Source of the DNA: Phycisphaerales bacterium
GTDB lineage: Bacteria; Planctomycetota; Phycisphaerae; UBA1845; Fen-1342
DNA length: 64,000 nt
Assembly: GCA_016716475.1 (NCBI GenBank)
Contig: JADJWG010000002.1
Coordinates: 62,001-126,000 of the forward strand
Reading direction: 5' to 3'
Positions 35,705 to 44,922 of the stretch are shown here, one piece after another (within the stretch, counting starts at the first letter, position 1; each line of letters opens with the position of its first letter). Below the pieces are notes generated by a model. It did not search any database, had not been told where the DNA came from, and was given only the letters and a program-made list of their open reading frames with translations. The position numbers and the translations under genes are program-made.

Positions 35705-37774
35705 TTACCTGCCCACGAGCCGGTCCCCCGCGGTTGGCAGAATCGTCAGGGTTGCGTCGCTCCACTCGGCTACCGCAAGGGTCCGGCCGGTAAAACGCTG
35801 CACGACGCGCAGTTCTCCGAGGTCGCGATCCCCGCGGCGCAGCGTGAGTCGCATGCCTACGTAGCTGCGCGACATTTCGATCGTGGCGAGTCGCTGCTCA
35901 CCATCCACGTAACGCACGTGGCCTTCCGTGGGCTTCATGCTCAACACCGCCCGACCGCGCTCCAGTGCCGCGACAAAGCGTGGCTGTTCCCAGGGCGGCA
36001 ACGTACTGATCGTGCGGTCGAGCAGCGGAACTCCCAGGGGGGAGTCGATTTCAGCCAGAGCGGCGGCGGCACCGAGGCCCAGGCGCAGATCGGCATCGCG
36101 CAGCAGGTCGACAAGCACCGGCTCCGCGACCTCCAAGCGCAGCTCCCGCAGCACCTCCAGCGCGAGCAGGCGATCGCGCGGTGACTGGGCGGCGAGGTGG
36201 GTTCGCCAGTCGCCCGCGCTGAAGAGCACATCTTCCGTGAGGAATGTCGGCGTGTGGCGGTAATAGATCTCGAGCGTCAGCGTTGCGATCGCGGTCGCAT
36301 ACACCCGGCCGCCCATCCGGCCGAACAGCCCCCAGTTGGAACCGAAGGGGACCCAGCTCCCGAAAGTGTGTTTGCGCAGCCCATCGCGTGTCAGTTCGCG
36401 CTCCTGCAGTGGCAGGATCTCATCGCGCAGGCGGGCGTTCCAGCGCTCCCAATCCTGGCCGCCGCGTTGGAACATAGCCAGCGTGCCATAGTACCAGTAG
36501 TACTCGTTGTGGAACTGGGTCGGATCGCGGCCCCGGGCCCGTGCCGCGGAGGGCAGGTGGTCGAGCAGGAGACCACGCTGGCGTAGTGGCTGAGGAGCGT
36601 CAAGACGCCAACCCAGCATCTGCGTGCTCATCAGCCCAGCGGCGAACATCCCCGGTCCATGCTGGTAGCGGGGGCGATAATTGTCGTCGAGCCGGAAACC
36701 GGTGCCCGAGTCGGCGTAGCGTACGCGGCCGTCGGGTTCGGTGGCCCGCTGGAAGTGCAACGCCGCGCGGATCAGCGTGTTACGGGGTACGTCTACTTCG
36801 ACCGCGAGGCAGGCGTGCAGGGCCTGCACCATCCACGCGGTGATGGACGAATCATTCCGCCCCGTGTTCGGTGCCCGGCGGTAGTCCCAGCCGCCGAGGG
36901 CCTGTTGACTAGCGACCAGGTTCTGCACGGCGCGTTCCAAGGCCGGCCGCACCCGGTCGTCACCAGAGAGCGCGAGGTACTCAGCCAATGCGAGCGTGGC
37001 GAGCGCGTCGTTGTAGCCGGCCATCGCGTCGCTTACACCGAAGCCGCCGGCCGCCACCTGAAATTGTAACAGGGCATCCACGGCGCTGCGCACGACCAAC
37101 GGATACGGGCCGGTTTGGTCCGTATATCCCGCTCCGAGAAACGCAAGCAGTGCCAATCCCGTCAGGCCGGGGTCGAGATCGACATTGAGCCGGGTGACGG
37201 CGACGCCCCCACAGCGATCACCAGCGGGACACTGCCGGTCAAAGTGCAGCCGGCTCCACGTGCCATCGGGTGCCTGGTGTGCCGCAAGCCAGGCCAAGCC
37301 GGCCTCGACGGCGCCCTCGGTCTGCTGGGAACCGCCGTAGCGTGTCACGCCACGGCGGCGGGCCTCCTCAGAGCGGTCCCACTCCTCCTCCGCTGGATCG
37401 CCGGGCAGGGGGCTGCCGGAGGGGCGCGGCGGCAGCCGCTCCGGTGGTGCGGCGGGCTTCGCCTGGGGGGCGGCTCCCTCCTGCGTACGGCGGCGATCCA
37501 CAATGGGCCCGGTCGGTACAGCGGGTGGCTCAACTTGGGGCGGGCGTGCCGGGCGCGTGGCCGTGGAGCGTGTGGTTACGGGGGGTCGGGGTGCCGGCAA
37601 AGCAGAGACATCAAGCGGCGGTGCCGGTGGCGGCGGTTCGAGACCATCGACCGAGGAGGACCAGAACAGCAGCGGTACTGTGATACAGAGGATGCCAAGC
37701 AGGCAGAGCAGGGCAAGGCCCAAGCCCCAAGGCCAGCGGCGCGGCGCGCGCGGGCTGGATTGTGGGTTGGCCAT
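35705..37774 (-). CDS. Membrane-anchored prenyltransferase/squalene-cyclase-fold repeat protein
   Basis: A 689-residue protein read from ATG 37774; the longer reading to 37915 overlaps the upstream gene. One membrane span (about 17-40) is followed by a ~110-residue proline-rich linker. An alpha-toroid follows, with repeats such as AGLAWLAAHQAPDGTWSRLH, TGLALLAFLGAGYT and ALGGWDYRRAPNTGRNDSS. It is of the kind annotated as prenyltransferase and squalene oxidase repeat. The DxDD acid motif of real cyclases is not seen, so it is probably a binding module. A HEAT-like segment (LEVAEPVLVDLLRDADLRLG) and a small beta domain close the protein. Confidence 0.8.
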   Translation of the reverse strand: MANPQSSPRAPRRWPWGLGLALLCLLGILCITVPLLFWSSSVDGLEPPPPAPPLDVSALPAPRPPVTTRSTATRPARPPQVEPPAVPTGPIVDRRRTQEGAAPQAKPAAPPERLPPRPSGSPLPGDPAEEEWDRSEEARRRGVTRYGGSQQTEGAVEAGLAWLAAHQAPDGTWSRLHFDRQCPAGDRCGGVAVTRLNVDLDPGLTGLALLAFLGAGYTDQTGPYPLVVRSAVDALLQFQVAAGGFGVSDAMAGYNDALATLALAEYLALSGDDRVRPALERAVQNLVASQQALGGWDYRRAPNTGRNDSSITAWMVQALHACLAVEVDVPRNTLIRAALHFQRATEPDGRVRYADSGTGFRLDDNYRPRYQHGPGMFAAGLMSTQMLGWRLDAPQPLRQRGLLLDHLPSAARARGRDPTQFHNEYYWYYGTLAMFQRGGQDWERWNARLRDEILPLQERELTRDGLRKHTFGSWVPFGSNWGLFGRMGGRVYATAIATLTLEIYYRHTPTFLTEDVLFSAGDWRTHLAAQSPRDRLLALEVLRELRLEVAEPVLVDLLRDADLRLGLGAAAALAEIDSPLGVPLLDRTISTLPPWEQPRFVAALERGRAVLSMKPTEGHVRYVDGEQRLATIEMSRSYVGMRLTLRRGDRDLGELRVVQRFTGRTLAVAEWSDATLTILPTAGDRLVGR

Positions 37775-37811
37775 GCGAGTGCGCTCCCGGGTGCGAACGG
37801 CGCGGCGGCCT

Positions 37812-38729
37812 CTAGTCCGCGCTGCCCGGCCAGAGCCACTGCACGAGCTGCTGCGTCTCGTACGCCACCCACTCCACGCCATTGCGATAGGGTGGCTGAC
37901 GGCTTTCCGGCACATTCCCCGCCTTGACGAAGGCCGCAGCGTGGTGCTCGGCGAGCCACTGCTCCCATGCGAACGGGTTGCCGTGGTGGGTTTCGCCGGT
38001 CAGCGCGACCAGCGTGCATTCGCATTCGTGGGTGACGGCAAAATCCTGATCCCGCAGGCCCGCTACCAGTGCCGCCAACACCTCCTCATCCGGACAGCAC
38101 ACCAGCCCGCGAGCGGCTTCTCGCCGCGCATGCCGGTCTGTGTCGCTGGCGAGCCGTGCGAGCAGGGTACGCCGCACCTCCGCGTGCAGGTCCTCGGGGA
38201 CGCGCCCCGCCACGGCCGCATCCGCAATCAACTTCGTCGCATCCCAGCGCACCAGATCGACCGGTGGCCAGACCTGTTCCGCGGGATGCTCGTTGAAATT
38301 GAGGATTTTGAGTGCGGTCTCGAGGCCGCGTGGGTCATGGGTACGCCCCAGGCCCCGCAGTGCGACACAGCGTGTCTGGGGGTCCGTCTCCAGCAAGGCA
38401 ATCGCCATGAAGCCGCGCACCGCCCAGTCGCGGTTCCGCTGGTTGCTCTTGGAGATCTCGGTTACGGCGCGGCGGCGTGCGTCCGGATCCTCGGCGGAGA
38501 CCGCCACGAGCATGTTCTGCTGTGCCGAATGCTGCGGCTCGAAGACTTTTTGTACGGCGCGATCGAGCTTCATCTCGAGCAGCGGTCCGTCATGGCAGCC
38601 GGCCATTGGCATGAGCAGGGCCGCAACGATTACTCCATTCGCGATACCCCTACGGCCGCGGCGCGCAGCGCAATGGCACCCCCACGTAACGCTCCGGTTC
38701 CACCAGCTCGACGTGCTCGATCGACTCAT
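37812..38729 (-). CDS. HEAT-repeat lipoprotein
   Basis: Up to 305 residues. A lipobox-like MPMAGC (cysteine about residue 45) follows a hydrophobic stretch NGVIVAALL. The only ordinary start in frame is the ATG at 38729, which gives an unusually long basic leader and overlaps murI by 80 bases; a rare start codon nearer 38630 would give a normal signal peptide. The body holds HEAT-like helical repeats (SAEDPDARRRAVTEISKSNQ; RGLGRTHDPRGLETALKILN; ARREAARGLVCCPDEEVLAA). Likely a periplasmic or membrane-attached scaffold. It lies between murI and the cyclase-fold protein on the same strand. Confidence 0.7.
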   Translation of the reverse strand: MSRSSTSSWWNRSVTWGCHCAARRGRRGIANGVIVAALLMPMAGCHDGPLLEMKLDRAVQKVFEPQHSAQQNMLVAVSAEDPDARRRAVTEISKSNQRNRDWAVRGFMAIALLETDPQTRCVALRGLGRTHDPRGLETALKILNFNEHPAEQVWPPVDLVRWDATKLIADAAVAGRVPEDLHAEVRRTLLARLASDTDRHARREAARGLVCCPDEEVLAALVAGLRDQDFAVTHECECTLVALTGETHHGNPFAWEQWLAEHHAAAFVKAGNVPESRQPPYRNGVEWVAYETQQLVQWLWPGSAD

Positions 38730-39492
38730 TGAGAAACCTCGATCCCACTTCGCGAAATCGTGCCGGATTGTCGCTCACGTAACAGCGCATCGTACCGGTG
38801 TGCTCCGGGCCCCTCAACCCGTTGACTGCGGCGAGCTGTTGCTGCACCTCGAGCGAAGTTTCGCGCCCGCTGTCTACGATTGCGACTGCGGGGCCCAGGC
38901 ACGCTGCGATCGCACCGCGGAGCAGCGGATAGTGGGTACATCCCAGGACCAGAACCCCGATACCCCGCTCACGTAACGGTCCGAGATACGTCTCCACCGT
39001 CAAAAGTACGATCGGGTCTGTGTCGGTCCGGCCTTCTTCCACGAGCGGTACCAGCAGGGGGCACGGCTGCCCGAGCAGTCGCTGCTCTGGCGCGAGTGTG
39101 GCGATCGCCCGAGCGTAAGCCTGGCTCCCGATGGTCGCCTCGGTACCAATGACTGCGGCCAGTTTACCGTGCGCCAGTGCGACGGCCGCCCGCGCACCTG
39201 GCTCCACGACTCCCACAACAGGCACCGGCAACTCGCGCTGCAACTCTTCCATCGCCAGTGCACTGGCTGTATTGCACGCGGCCACGATCAGCTTGGGTTC
39301 GAACTGCAGCAGAAAACCGGACGTTTCGAGTGCGAACTGCACGACGGTGGGCTGTGACTTGGTGCCATAGGGCACGCGCGCCGTATCTCCGAAATAGACC
39401 AGGTCCTCGTGGGGCAACAGTTGCCGCAAATGGCGTGCCACGGACAGCCCCCCCAGTCCGGAGTCGAAGACACCAATGGGTCCACCGTTCAT
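38650..39492 (-). CDS. murI: Glutamate racemase
   Basis: A 280-residue enzyme. ATG 39492 is preceded by AAGGAGGACCCC, a strong ribosome binding site; longer readings run through a tRNA gene and are rejected. IGVFDSGLGGLSVARHLRQL, YFGDTARVPYGTKS, the first catalytic cysteine in VAACNTASALAM (about 73) and the second in VLGCTHYPLLRG (about 190) are all present. It makes D-glutamate for peptidoglycan stems, which agrees with the presence of a peptidoglycan wall in this group. It follows tRNA-Leu by 61 bases on the same strand and may be transcribed with it. Confidence 0.96.
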   Translation of the reverse strand: MNGGPIGVFDSGLGGLSVARHLRQLLPHEDLVYFGDTARVPYGTKSQPTVVQFALETSGFLLQFEPKLIVAACNTASALAMEELQRELPVPVVGVVEPGARAAVALAHGKLAAVIGTEATIGSQAYARAIATLAPEQRLLGQPCPLLVPLVEEGRTDTDPIVLLTVETYLGPLRERGIGVLVLGCTHYPLLRGAIAACLGPAVAIVDSGRETSLEVQQQLAAVNGLRGPEHTGTMRCYVSDNPARFREVGSRFLNESIEHVELVEPERYVGVPLRCAPRP

Positions 39493-39553
39493 GGGGTCCT
39501 CCTTGACCGGGCGAAGCGGCTGCACGTTCGTCCGCGACCGGAATGGCCACGAG

Positions 39554-39635
39554 TGCGAGAGGCGGGACTCGAACCCGCACGGGTTACCCCGCCAGAACCT
39601 AAATCTGGTGCGTCTGCCAATTCCGCCACTCTCGC
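39554..39635 (-). tRNA. tRNA-Leu (anticodon TAG)
   Basis: The minus strand reads GCGAGAG...CTCTCGC as a perfect 7-bp acceptor stem with discriminator A. The anticodon stem-loop CCAGA-TTTAGGT-TCTGG places TAG, which reads CTA leucine codons. A long variable arm and the T-arm GCGGGTTCGAGTCCCGC are present. CCA is not encoded. Confidence 0.96.
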
Positions 39636-39846
39636 GTGCACCCTGAATACTACCACGCTCATGCAGCCACGGGAAAGGAGTGACGGTACGGCGGCGGCCC
39701 ACAATCGCATGGCCTGCTTCCGCCCGAAGCCCCCCCGCAATTTCACGGAATGGCACCGCGCGGTACGCTGCTCACTGTATCGCCGGTCCCGGCCGCTGCG
39801 GCTGGGGATCGGTGGGCAGAGGGAGTTGTTGCGAGGATTTTCGATC

Positions 39847-41751
39847 GTGTCTCCCGAAGAGATGGCCGCGAAACTGCTCCCCCGTCCGAGTTCGCTCCGT
39901 TTCACCGGTGAAGTGTGGCGACTTCCGTTACCACTGCCGGTGCGTCTACCCGATCAGTTGCGCGTTGCCCTGGCAGCCGACCTGGTCGCACTGGCGGATG
40001 CGTGCCTGCGAAGGTTCGGTGTGGTTCTAGAGGTCGGTTCGACCGCGGCTGAGGGGGGCGTGTCGATCCTGCTGGTCAATGACGAGACGGTGGCTACGGA
40101 GGTGCCGATCGGAGTTCAGGATGCGGTCACGCTGCCACCGGCCACCGAACAGGGCTACGAACTGGAGGTCACGCGACAGGGAGCACGATTACGGGCGCGC
40201 TCGGTCCATGGGGTGGCTTATGGGTTGCGCACGCTCCGGCAATGGGTCGAACTCGGGGGGGCGATCTGGCCGACGTTCATGATCGACGATGCGCCGATCT
40301 TTGCCCAGCGGGGGGTCTCACTCGATATCAGTCGTGGCCGTGTGCCGACGCAGGCGTCGCTGCACACGCTCGTCGATCGCCTGGCAGCGCTGAAGTTGAA
40401 CCACCTGCAACTCTACATGGAGCACACCTTTGCGTTTTCCTGTGATCCTGCGATCAGCGCGGATTGTGATGCTCTGACACCAGACGACCTCCGAGAGCTG
40501 GATGCGCACTGCCGTGCTCATCATGTTGAGCTGGTTCCAGCCCTGGCGTGCTTCGGGCACATGGGGCGTATCCTTAGTTTGCCGCAGTATGGTGCGCTGG
40601 CAGAAATCCCGGCGTCGAAGAACTGGGAGGTCATGACCTGGGATGAACGCACGCGCGGGCTGACGCTCGACGCGAGCCAGCCCGCAGCGCGCGACCTGCT
40701 CCGTACCCTGATCGCGGAATTGCTGCCGTGCTTCACGGCACGACGCTTCAACATCTGCTGCGATGAGACGTGGGATCTCGGCAAGGGGCGCGGCCGGGAC
40801 CGCGCGGCGCAGATCGGCTCCGGACGGATGTTCCTTGAACATCTCCTGTGGTTGCACCAGCTTGTGGCGGAGCATGGTCGCGCGGTACTGCTGTGGGGCG
40901 ATGTCATCCGGAACCACCCGGAGTTGATTCCCGAGTTGCCGCGCGATGTGACAGTGTTGAACTGGGGTTACACGCGGGACTTCGACTATGACACGACCGC
41001 GCAGTTCCGCGCCCACGGCTTCGATACCTGTGTCTGTCCGGCCACCCATGGATGGAACCGCGCAGTTCACGACCTGAGCTATGCCGAAGAGAACATCCTC
41101 GGCCACGCACGAGCCGGGGCGCGACATGGTGCCATCGGCCTGCTCAACACCGAATGGGGCGACGGCGGACACCCGTCCCCGCCCGGCGCGGCTTTTCCAG
41201 CGCTGGCGTTGGGGGCCGCACTCGCGTGGAATCCAACCGGTCCGACAGGCGTAGAGTTTGATGCGGCCTTCGTCCGGCTGGCCTATGGACTTGATGATGC
41301 GGCCCCCCTGGAGGCGTGGCGACACGCGGTGGCCCTGGCGGACACGATCCGCGTCTGGCCGGCACTGTATGCCCCACTGCCGACCGTGACCCTGCCGGAA
41401 GTGCTGGGTACTGAGGCGCTGGAACGATGGGAGGATGCGGCGCGCAGTGCGGCCGCCGCCTTCGCCGCACTCGCTCCGGAGGACCCGCTGGCGGCGCGTG
41501 ACTGTGCCGAGCTCGACCTGGCGTTACGCGTGCATGCTCTGGTGGCACAACGCTGCCTGCTCGCGCGGCGCATGGCGGCGGGTGCAACCGTTGGCGCCGG
41601 GCTACGCAACCTGGCCGCGACCTGCGATGAACTCGTACCGGAATTCGAGGCGGCCTGGCTGGCGACGTCGCGGCCGGCCGGTCTCGAGGAGGTCACCGCG
41701 GTCTTTCGGCGGCTGGCGACGGAAGCACGGCAGCAGGCCGTGGGAGTGTGA
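39847..41751 (+). CDS. Glycoside hydrolase family 20-like beta-N-acetylhexosaminidase
   Basis: A 634-residue protein. GTG 39847 (AGG about 11 bases upstream) or ATG 39862 is the likely start; the open frame extends to 39409 but that reading crosses the tRNA-Leu gene. An N-terminal GH20b-type domain (about 1-125, ending RSVHGVAYGLRTLRQW) precedes the barrel, with QRGVSLDISRGRVPTQASLH, LNHLQLYMEHTFAF and the catalytic Asp-Glu in FNICCDETWDLGKGRG (about 305). Aromatic substrate-cavity residues occur later (LNWGYTRDFDYD; NTEWGDGG). The enzyme would release N-acetylhexosamines. No signal peptide is seen, so it may be cytosolic and act on recycled oligosaccharides. The stop adjoins the SpoIID-like gene. 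Confidence 0.85.
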   Translation: MSPEEMAAKLLPRPSSLRFTGEVWRLPLPLPVRLPDQLRVALAADLVALADACLRRFGVVLEVGSTAAEGGVSILLVNDETVATEVPIGVQDAVTLPPATEQGYELEVTRQGARLRARSVHGVAYGLRTLRQWVELGGAIWPTFMIDDAPIFAQRGVSLDISRGRVPTQASLHTLVDRLAALKLNHLQLYMEHTFAFSCDPAISADCDALTPDDLRELDAHCRAHHVELVPALACFGHMGRILSLPQYGALAEIPASKNWEVMTWDERTRGLTLDASQPAARDLLRTLIAELLPCFTARRFNICCDETWDLGKGRGRDRAAQIGSGRMFLEHLLWLHQLVAEHGRAVLLWGDVIRNHPELIPELPRDVTVLNWGYTRDFDYDTTAQFRAHGFDTCVCPATHGWNRAVHDLSYAEENILGHARAGARHGAIGLLNTEWGDGGHPSPPGAAFPALALGAALAWNPTGPTGVEFDAAFVRLAYGLDDAAPLEAWRHAVALADTIRVWPALYAPLPTVTLPEVLGTEALERWEDAARSAAAAFAALAPEDPLAARDCAELDLALRVHALVAQRCLLARRMAAGATVGAGLRNLAATCDELVPEFEAAWLATSRPAGLEEVTAVFRRLATEARQQAVGV

Positions 41752-41753
41752 TC

Positions 41754-43139
41754 ATGCCGAGTACTACGGCACCACGAATGTCGGCTTGGACGTTGGCAAT
41801 GCAACGTGAACCCATGGTGCGGATCGGCATTGTGCTGGCACAAGACGGGCAGCGCGATCTCGTCATTGAGATCCCGACCGTCGACTACACGCTCGATGCG
41901 GGTGATGGGGGCGAAGCAGCACCGGCCGGCGCGCTGCTCGCACTGCACCTCGACGGGGAAACGGTTGCATTTACGCTGGGGGATCAACGTCTGCGACGCG
42001 CGTCGTGCATCCGGCTGATGCCGCGAACTCCGACGGCCCTTGTGCCGGGAGCAGGTGTCATGGTGCGCGATATTGTGGCAGGGCGGGGCTTCCACTGGCA
42101 GAAGCGCATCCATCAGTTTTTGTCAGGCGCACTCGAGATCGTGCCCGCGGCCGGTGGCCTCGTGGTCGTCAACGAACTCCCGCTGGAAGATTATCTCGCG
42201 GGCGTGATTACGGCGGAGATGAGCGGCGCCTGCCCGCCGGCGCTCCTGGCGGCGCAGTGCATCGTGGCGCGCTCCTGGCTCCTCGCGCTGACCGAACCCA
42301 AGCACGGCGACGAGCCCTTCGACCGCTGCAACGACGACTGTTGCCAACGCTACCAGGGCACGGGTGATCTGAGCCCGACGGCGCTGGAAGCGACGCATGC
42401 GACGCGCGGACAGGTGCTGCGGGCGCCCACGGGAGTCGTGCTCGATGCCAACTATGCGAAGAGCTGCGGCGGTATTTCGGAAACGCCGGTGGCGGTCTGG
42501 GGCTTCGAGAAGCCGGGCCTTTCGGCCATCGTGGACGCACCTCCGGGCGCCGCCGAGCACCGTTTTTTCCCCCTCATCGACGCTCATCTTGACGAGTATC
42601 TGGACGGCCCGTGGGTGGCGCGGACGACCTGTTTCTGCAGCCCGAACGTGGTGCCGCTCGACGCCATCGGGCGCTACCTGGGGCGTGTCGATACGACGGA
42701 TGATTACTTCCGCTGGACGGTGCGCTATCCGCAGGCCGAGCTGGCGGCACTACTGCGGGAACGGATGACGGATGCGGCGGAGCTGACCGAGGTGTGTGAC
42801 CTGCGTGTGCGTGGACGCGGGGTCAGCGGCCGCGCGTACAGCGTCGAGGTGCTCTGGCGCGATACCGCGGGTCGGGAGCAACGCAGCCGGCTCGACAGTG
42901 AGTACCGGATTCGGCAGGTTCTGCACCGCGGATTCCTTTACAGCAGCGCGTTTGCAGTCCGCCCCGAGCGCACCGCCGAAGGTCGCCTGACGGCTCTCAC
43001 CCTGCGCGGTGCCGGCTGGGGTCACGGTGTGGGACTCTGCCAGATCGGGGCCCTTGGAATGGCTCTGCTCGGGTATGACCACCGCCAGATCTGTACACAC
43101 TATTATCCGCAGGCGGAGCTGGTCACGGCGTATGGATAA
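41754..43139 (+). CDS. SpoIID/LytB-domain protein
   Basis: A 461-residue protein. ATG 41754 has GGGAG seven bases upstream, and the upstream GTG 41748 overlaps the GH20 stop. The SpoIID domain is clear: LPLEDYLAGVITAEMSGACP (about 142-161), then LLAAQCIVARSWLLAL, and the C-terminal LRGAGWGHGVGLCQIGALGM (about 420). SpoIID is a lytic transglycosylase in spore formers, while relatives occur widely in non-sporulating bacteria. It has no obvious signal peptide, which is odd for a wall enzyme. Its coupling to a hexosaminidase gene supports a role in sugar-chain processing. Confidence 0.88.
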   Translation: MPSTTAPRMSAWTLAMQREPMVRIGIVLAQDGQRDLVIEIPTVDYTLDAGDGGEAAPAGALLALHLDGETVAFTLGDQRLRRASCIRLMPRTPTALVPGAGVMVRDIVAGRGFHWQKRIHQFLSGALEIVPAAGGLVVVNELPLEDYLAGVITAEMSGACPPALLAAQCIVARSWLLALTEPKHGDEPFDRCNDDCCQRYQGTGDLSPTALEATHATRGQVLRAPTGVVLDANYAKSCGGISETPVAVWGFEKPGLSAIVDAPPGAAEHRFFPLIDAHLDEYLDGPWVARTTCFCSPNVVPLDAIGRYLGRVDTTDDYFRWTVRYPQAELAALLRERMTDAAELTEVCDLRVRGRGVSGRAYSVEVLWRDTAGREQRSRLDSEYRIRQVLHRGFLYSSAFAVRPERTAEGRLTALTLRGAGWGHGVGLCQIGALGMALLGYDHRQICTHYYPQAELVTAYG

Positions 43140-43155
43140 GTGCGCCGGCGGCACG

Positions 43156-43184
43156 TTGGCCGCCTCTCGGACCCTTGGTAGAAT
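43156..43184 (+). promoter_or_regulatory. Promoter giving a probably leaderless GT2 transcript
   Basis: TTGGCC (43156-43161), 17 bases and TAGAAT (43179-43184). The -10 ends eight bases before the ATG at 43193, so RNA would start at or next to the start codon. Confidence 0.5.
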
Positions 43185-43192
43185 CACCGCCC

Positions 43193-44833
43193 ATGGCCAA
43201 CTCATTCCTCGAAACTCGTGTTTCCATCGTGCTGCTCTTTCGGGAGCCGCTGCCCTATGACCGTGGCGCTTTCGTCACCACGCTCCAGTCCGTGGTAGCC
43301 CAGGATCTGCGACCACATGAAATCCTCATTGTGGATGACCGCGGGCCGGATGCCCGCCCGGACTTTGCCGACGGCGACCTTGTCGCCAAGGTGCGCCACC
43401 TGCCCGGGACCTACGCCAACCGGGCCGCCATGCTCAATGCGGCACTGCAGGCCGCGACCGGCGACTACATCCTGCTCGTCCTCAACGATCAGGCGGCGGT
43501 CACCTTGCGGCAGTCCGCCGTGCAGACCCTGGTGATGGCCGCCACTCGGCACGCCGCGCGGGGCAGTGCCGCGGCCACTCGGCACCTGCGGCCGGTGGGC
43601 TTCGTGTACGCGGATTATGACCGCGTCGACAGCGCCGGCCAGAAGCGTGAAGTCCACCTGCTCGACTGGCATCCGGGCCGGCTGCGCGAGACCACGGACT
43701 TCGGGGCGGCCTTCCTCTTTCCCACGCAGGTACTGCGGACCCTGGGCGGCTTCTCGACCGAATACGGTGCCGCCGCCGACTGGTACGACCTGCGGTTGCG
43801 CGCGACGGAGCGGCACGATGCTGTACACATCGCGAACCGCTACGCGGGCGGGCTCTACTCGGTGGCCGCCGCGGGTGCGGGACACAACGTGTTCGCATAC
43901 CTGCTCGCTGACAAACAGACACAACTCGAGTTGGAGCGCGCCTGCACGGCGCACCTGGAGCGTGTCGGGGCACGACTCGCCCCCGGTGTCCACGTCGGCA
44001 GTCTGGAATATACCACCGCCGAGAATGAGGCCTTTCGAAATTGCCTTGCCAGCATCGTGACGCCGGTCAACCAGCGGCCCGAGTTCATCGGCCGGGCGAT
44101 AGAAAGCGTGCAGGCGCAAACGATTCAGCAGGTCGAGATGATCGTGGTCGTGAACGGCGGACCGGCGGATCCGACAGCGGACGAAGTACGGCGGTACATG
44201 CCGGGCGGAGACCGGCACCAACCCGATAAACCGCCCGTCCGCCTCATTGTCGTCGATGTCAACAACCTCGGACTCTGCCTCAACACGGGTATCGCCGCCG
44301 CGCGCGGCAAGTTTTACGTACAACTCGATTCTGACGACCGCTTGAAGCCCGACGCGGTGGAGAAGCTCCTGGCGGTGTTCCAGGCGGACCCCACTGTAGG
44401 TATGGTCGTGGGTTCATACGAGGTATGGACGCTCGATGCCCAATCCGGCGCATTGCACCGTAATGCGGAGATCCCCGTTGTAACCCACGACGAGTGGACG
44501 GCGGACAACGGCCGCAACAACCTGCTGCGGATCAACGGGGCCGGTGCCCCACGGGCGGCGCATGTCAAGGCGATTGCCGCGGCCGGCTGGTTCGGCGTGA
44601 ACGATACAGCCCAGTGCCGGAACTACGGTGAGGATTACGATCTCGTCCTGCGAATCAGCGAGCGCTTCACCATTGGACGCGTCTGGGAACCGATTTACGA
44701 GGTGATCCGGCACTCCGGAGGCACCGACCACGCGATCGACCAGACCACGATCGACCGCAACGACAATGCCAAGGATCACATGCGACTGGAGGCCCTGCAT
44801 CGGCGGCAGGCACTCGGAGCAAAGTCGTCCTGA
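43193..44833 (+). CDS. Tandem-domain family 2 glycosyltransferase
   Basis: A 546-residue protein. ATG 43193 is chosen over an upstream TTG. Two GT-A folds stand in tandem. The first (about 5-230) has VSIVLLFREPLPY and PHEILIVDDRGPDARPDF, but the DxD position reads LVLNDQAA, so it may not be catalytic. The second (about 285-500) has ASIVTPVNQRPEFIGRAIES, a normal DxD in YVQLDSDDRLKPDAVEKLL (about 375) and the acceptor-site stretch CRNYGEDYDLVLRISERF. The product is unknown. It lacks membrane spans and is probably cytoplasmic. It lies between SpoIID-like and sugar kinase genes. Confidence 0.85.
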   Translation: MANSFLETRVSIVLLFREPLPYDRGAFVTTLQSVVAQDLRPHEILIVDDRGPDARPDFADGDLVAKVRHLPGTYANRAAMLNAALQAATGDYILLVLNDQAAVTLRQSAVQTLVMAATRHAARGSAAATRHLRPVGFVYADYDRVDSAGQKREVHLLDWHPGRLRETTDFGAAFLFPTQVLRTLGGFSTEYGAAADWYDLRLRATERHDAVHIANRYAGGLYSVAAAGAGHNVFAYLLADKQTQLELERACTAHLERVGARLAPGVHVGSLEYTTAENEAFRNCLASIVTPVNQRPEFIGRAIESVQAQTIQQVEMIVVVNGGPADPTADEVRRYMPGGDRHQPDKPPVRLIVVDVNNLGLCLNTGIAAARGKFYVQLDSDDRLKPDAVEKLLAVFQADPTVGMVVGSYEVWTLDAQSGALHRNAEIPVVTHDEWTADNGRNNLLRINGAGAPRAAHVKAIAAAGWFGVNDTAQCRNYGEDYDLVLRISERFTIGRVWEPIYEVIRHSGGTDHAIDQTTIDRNDNAKDHMRLEALHRRQALGAKSS

Positions 44834-44922
44834 GCCGGTCGCATCCGGCTTGAAGGGTCTGTCCCAATCCACGGATCAGCCCGCCATGATGACGCCCCAA
44901 CGGGCATGAAGACCGATCGCAC

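Noticed and set aside
39409..39846. N-terminal extension of the GH20 frame
   Set aside because: It runs across the tRNA-Leu gene and has no family similarity; the real start is 39847 or 39862.
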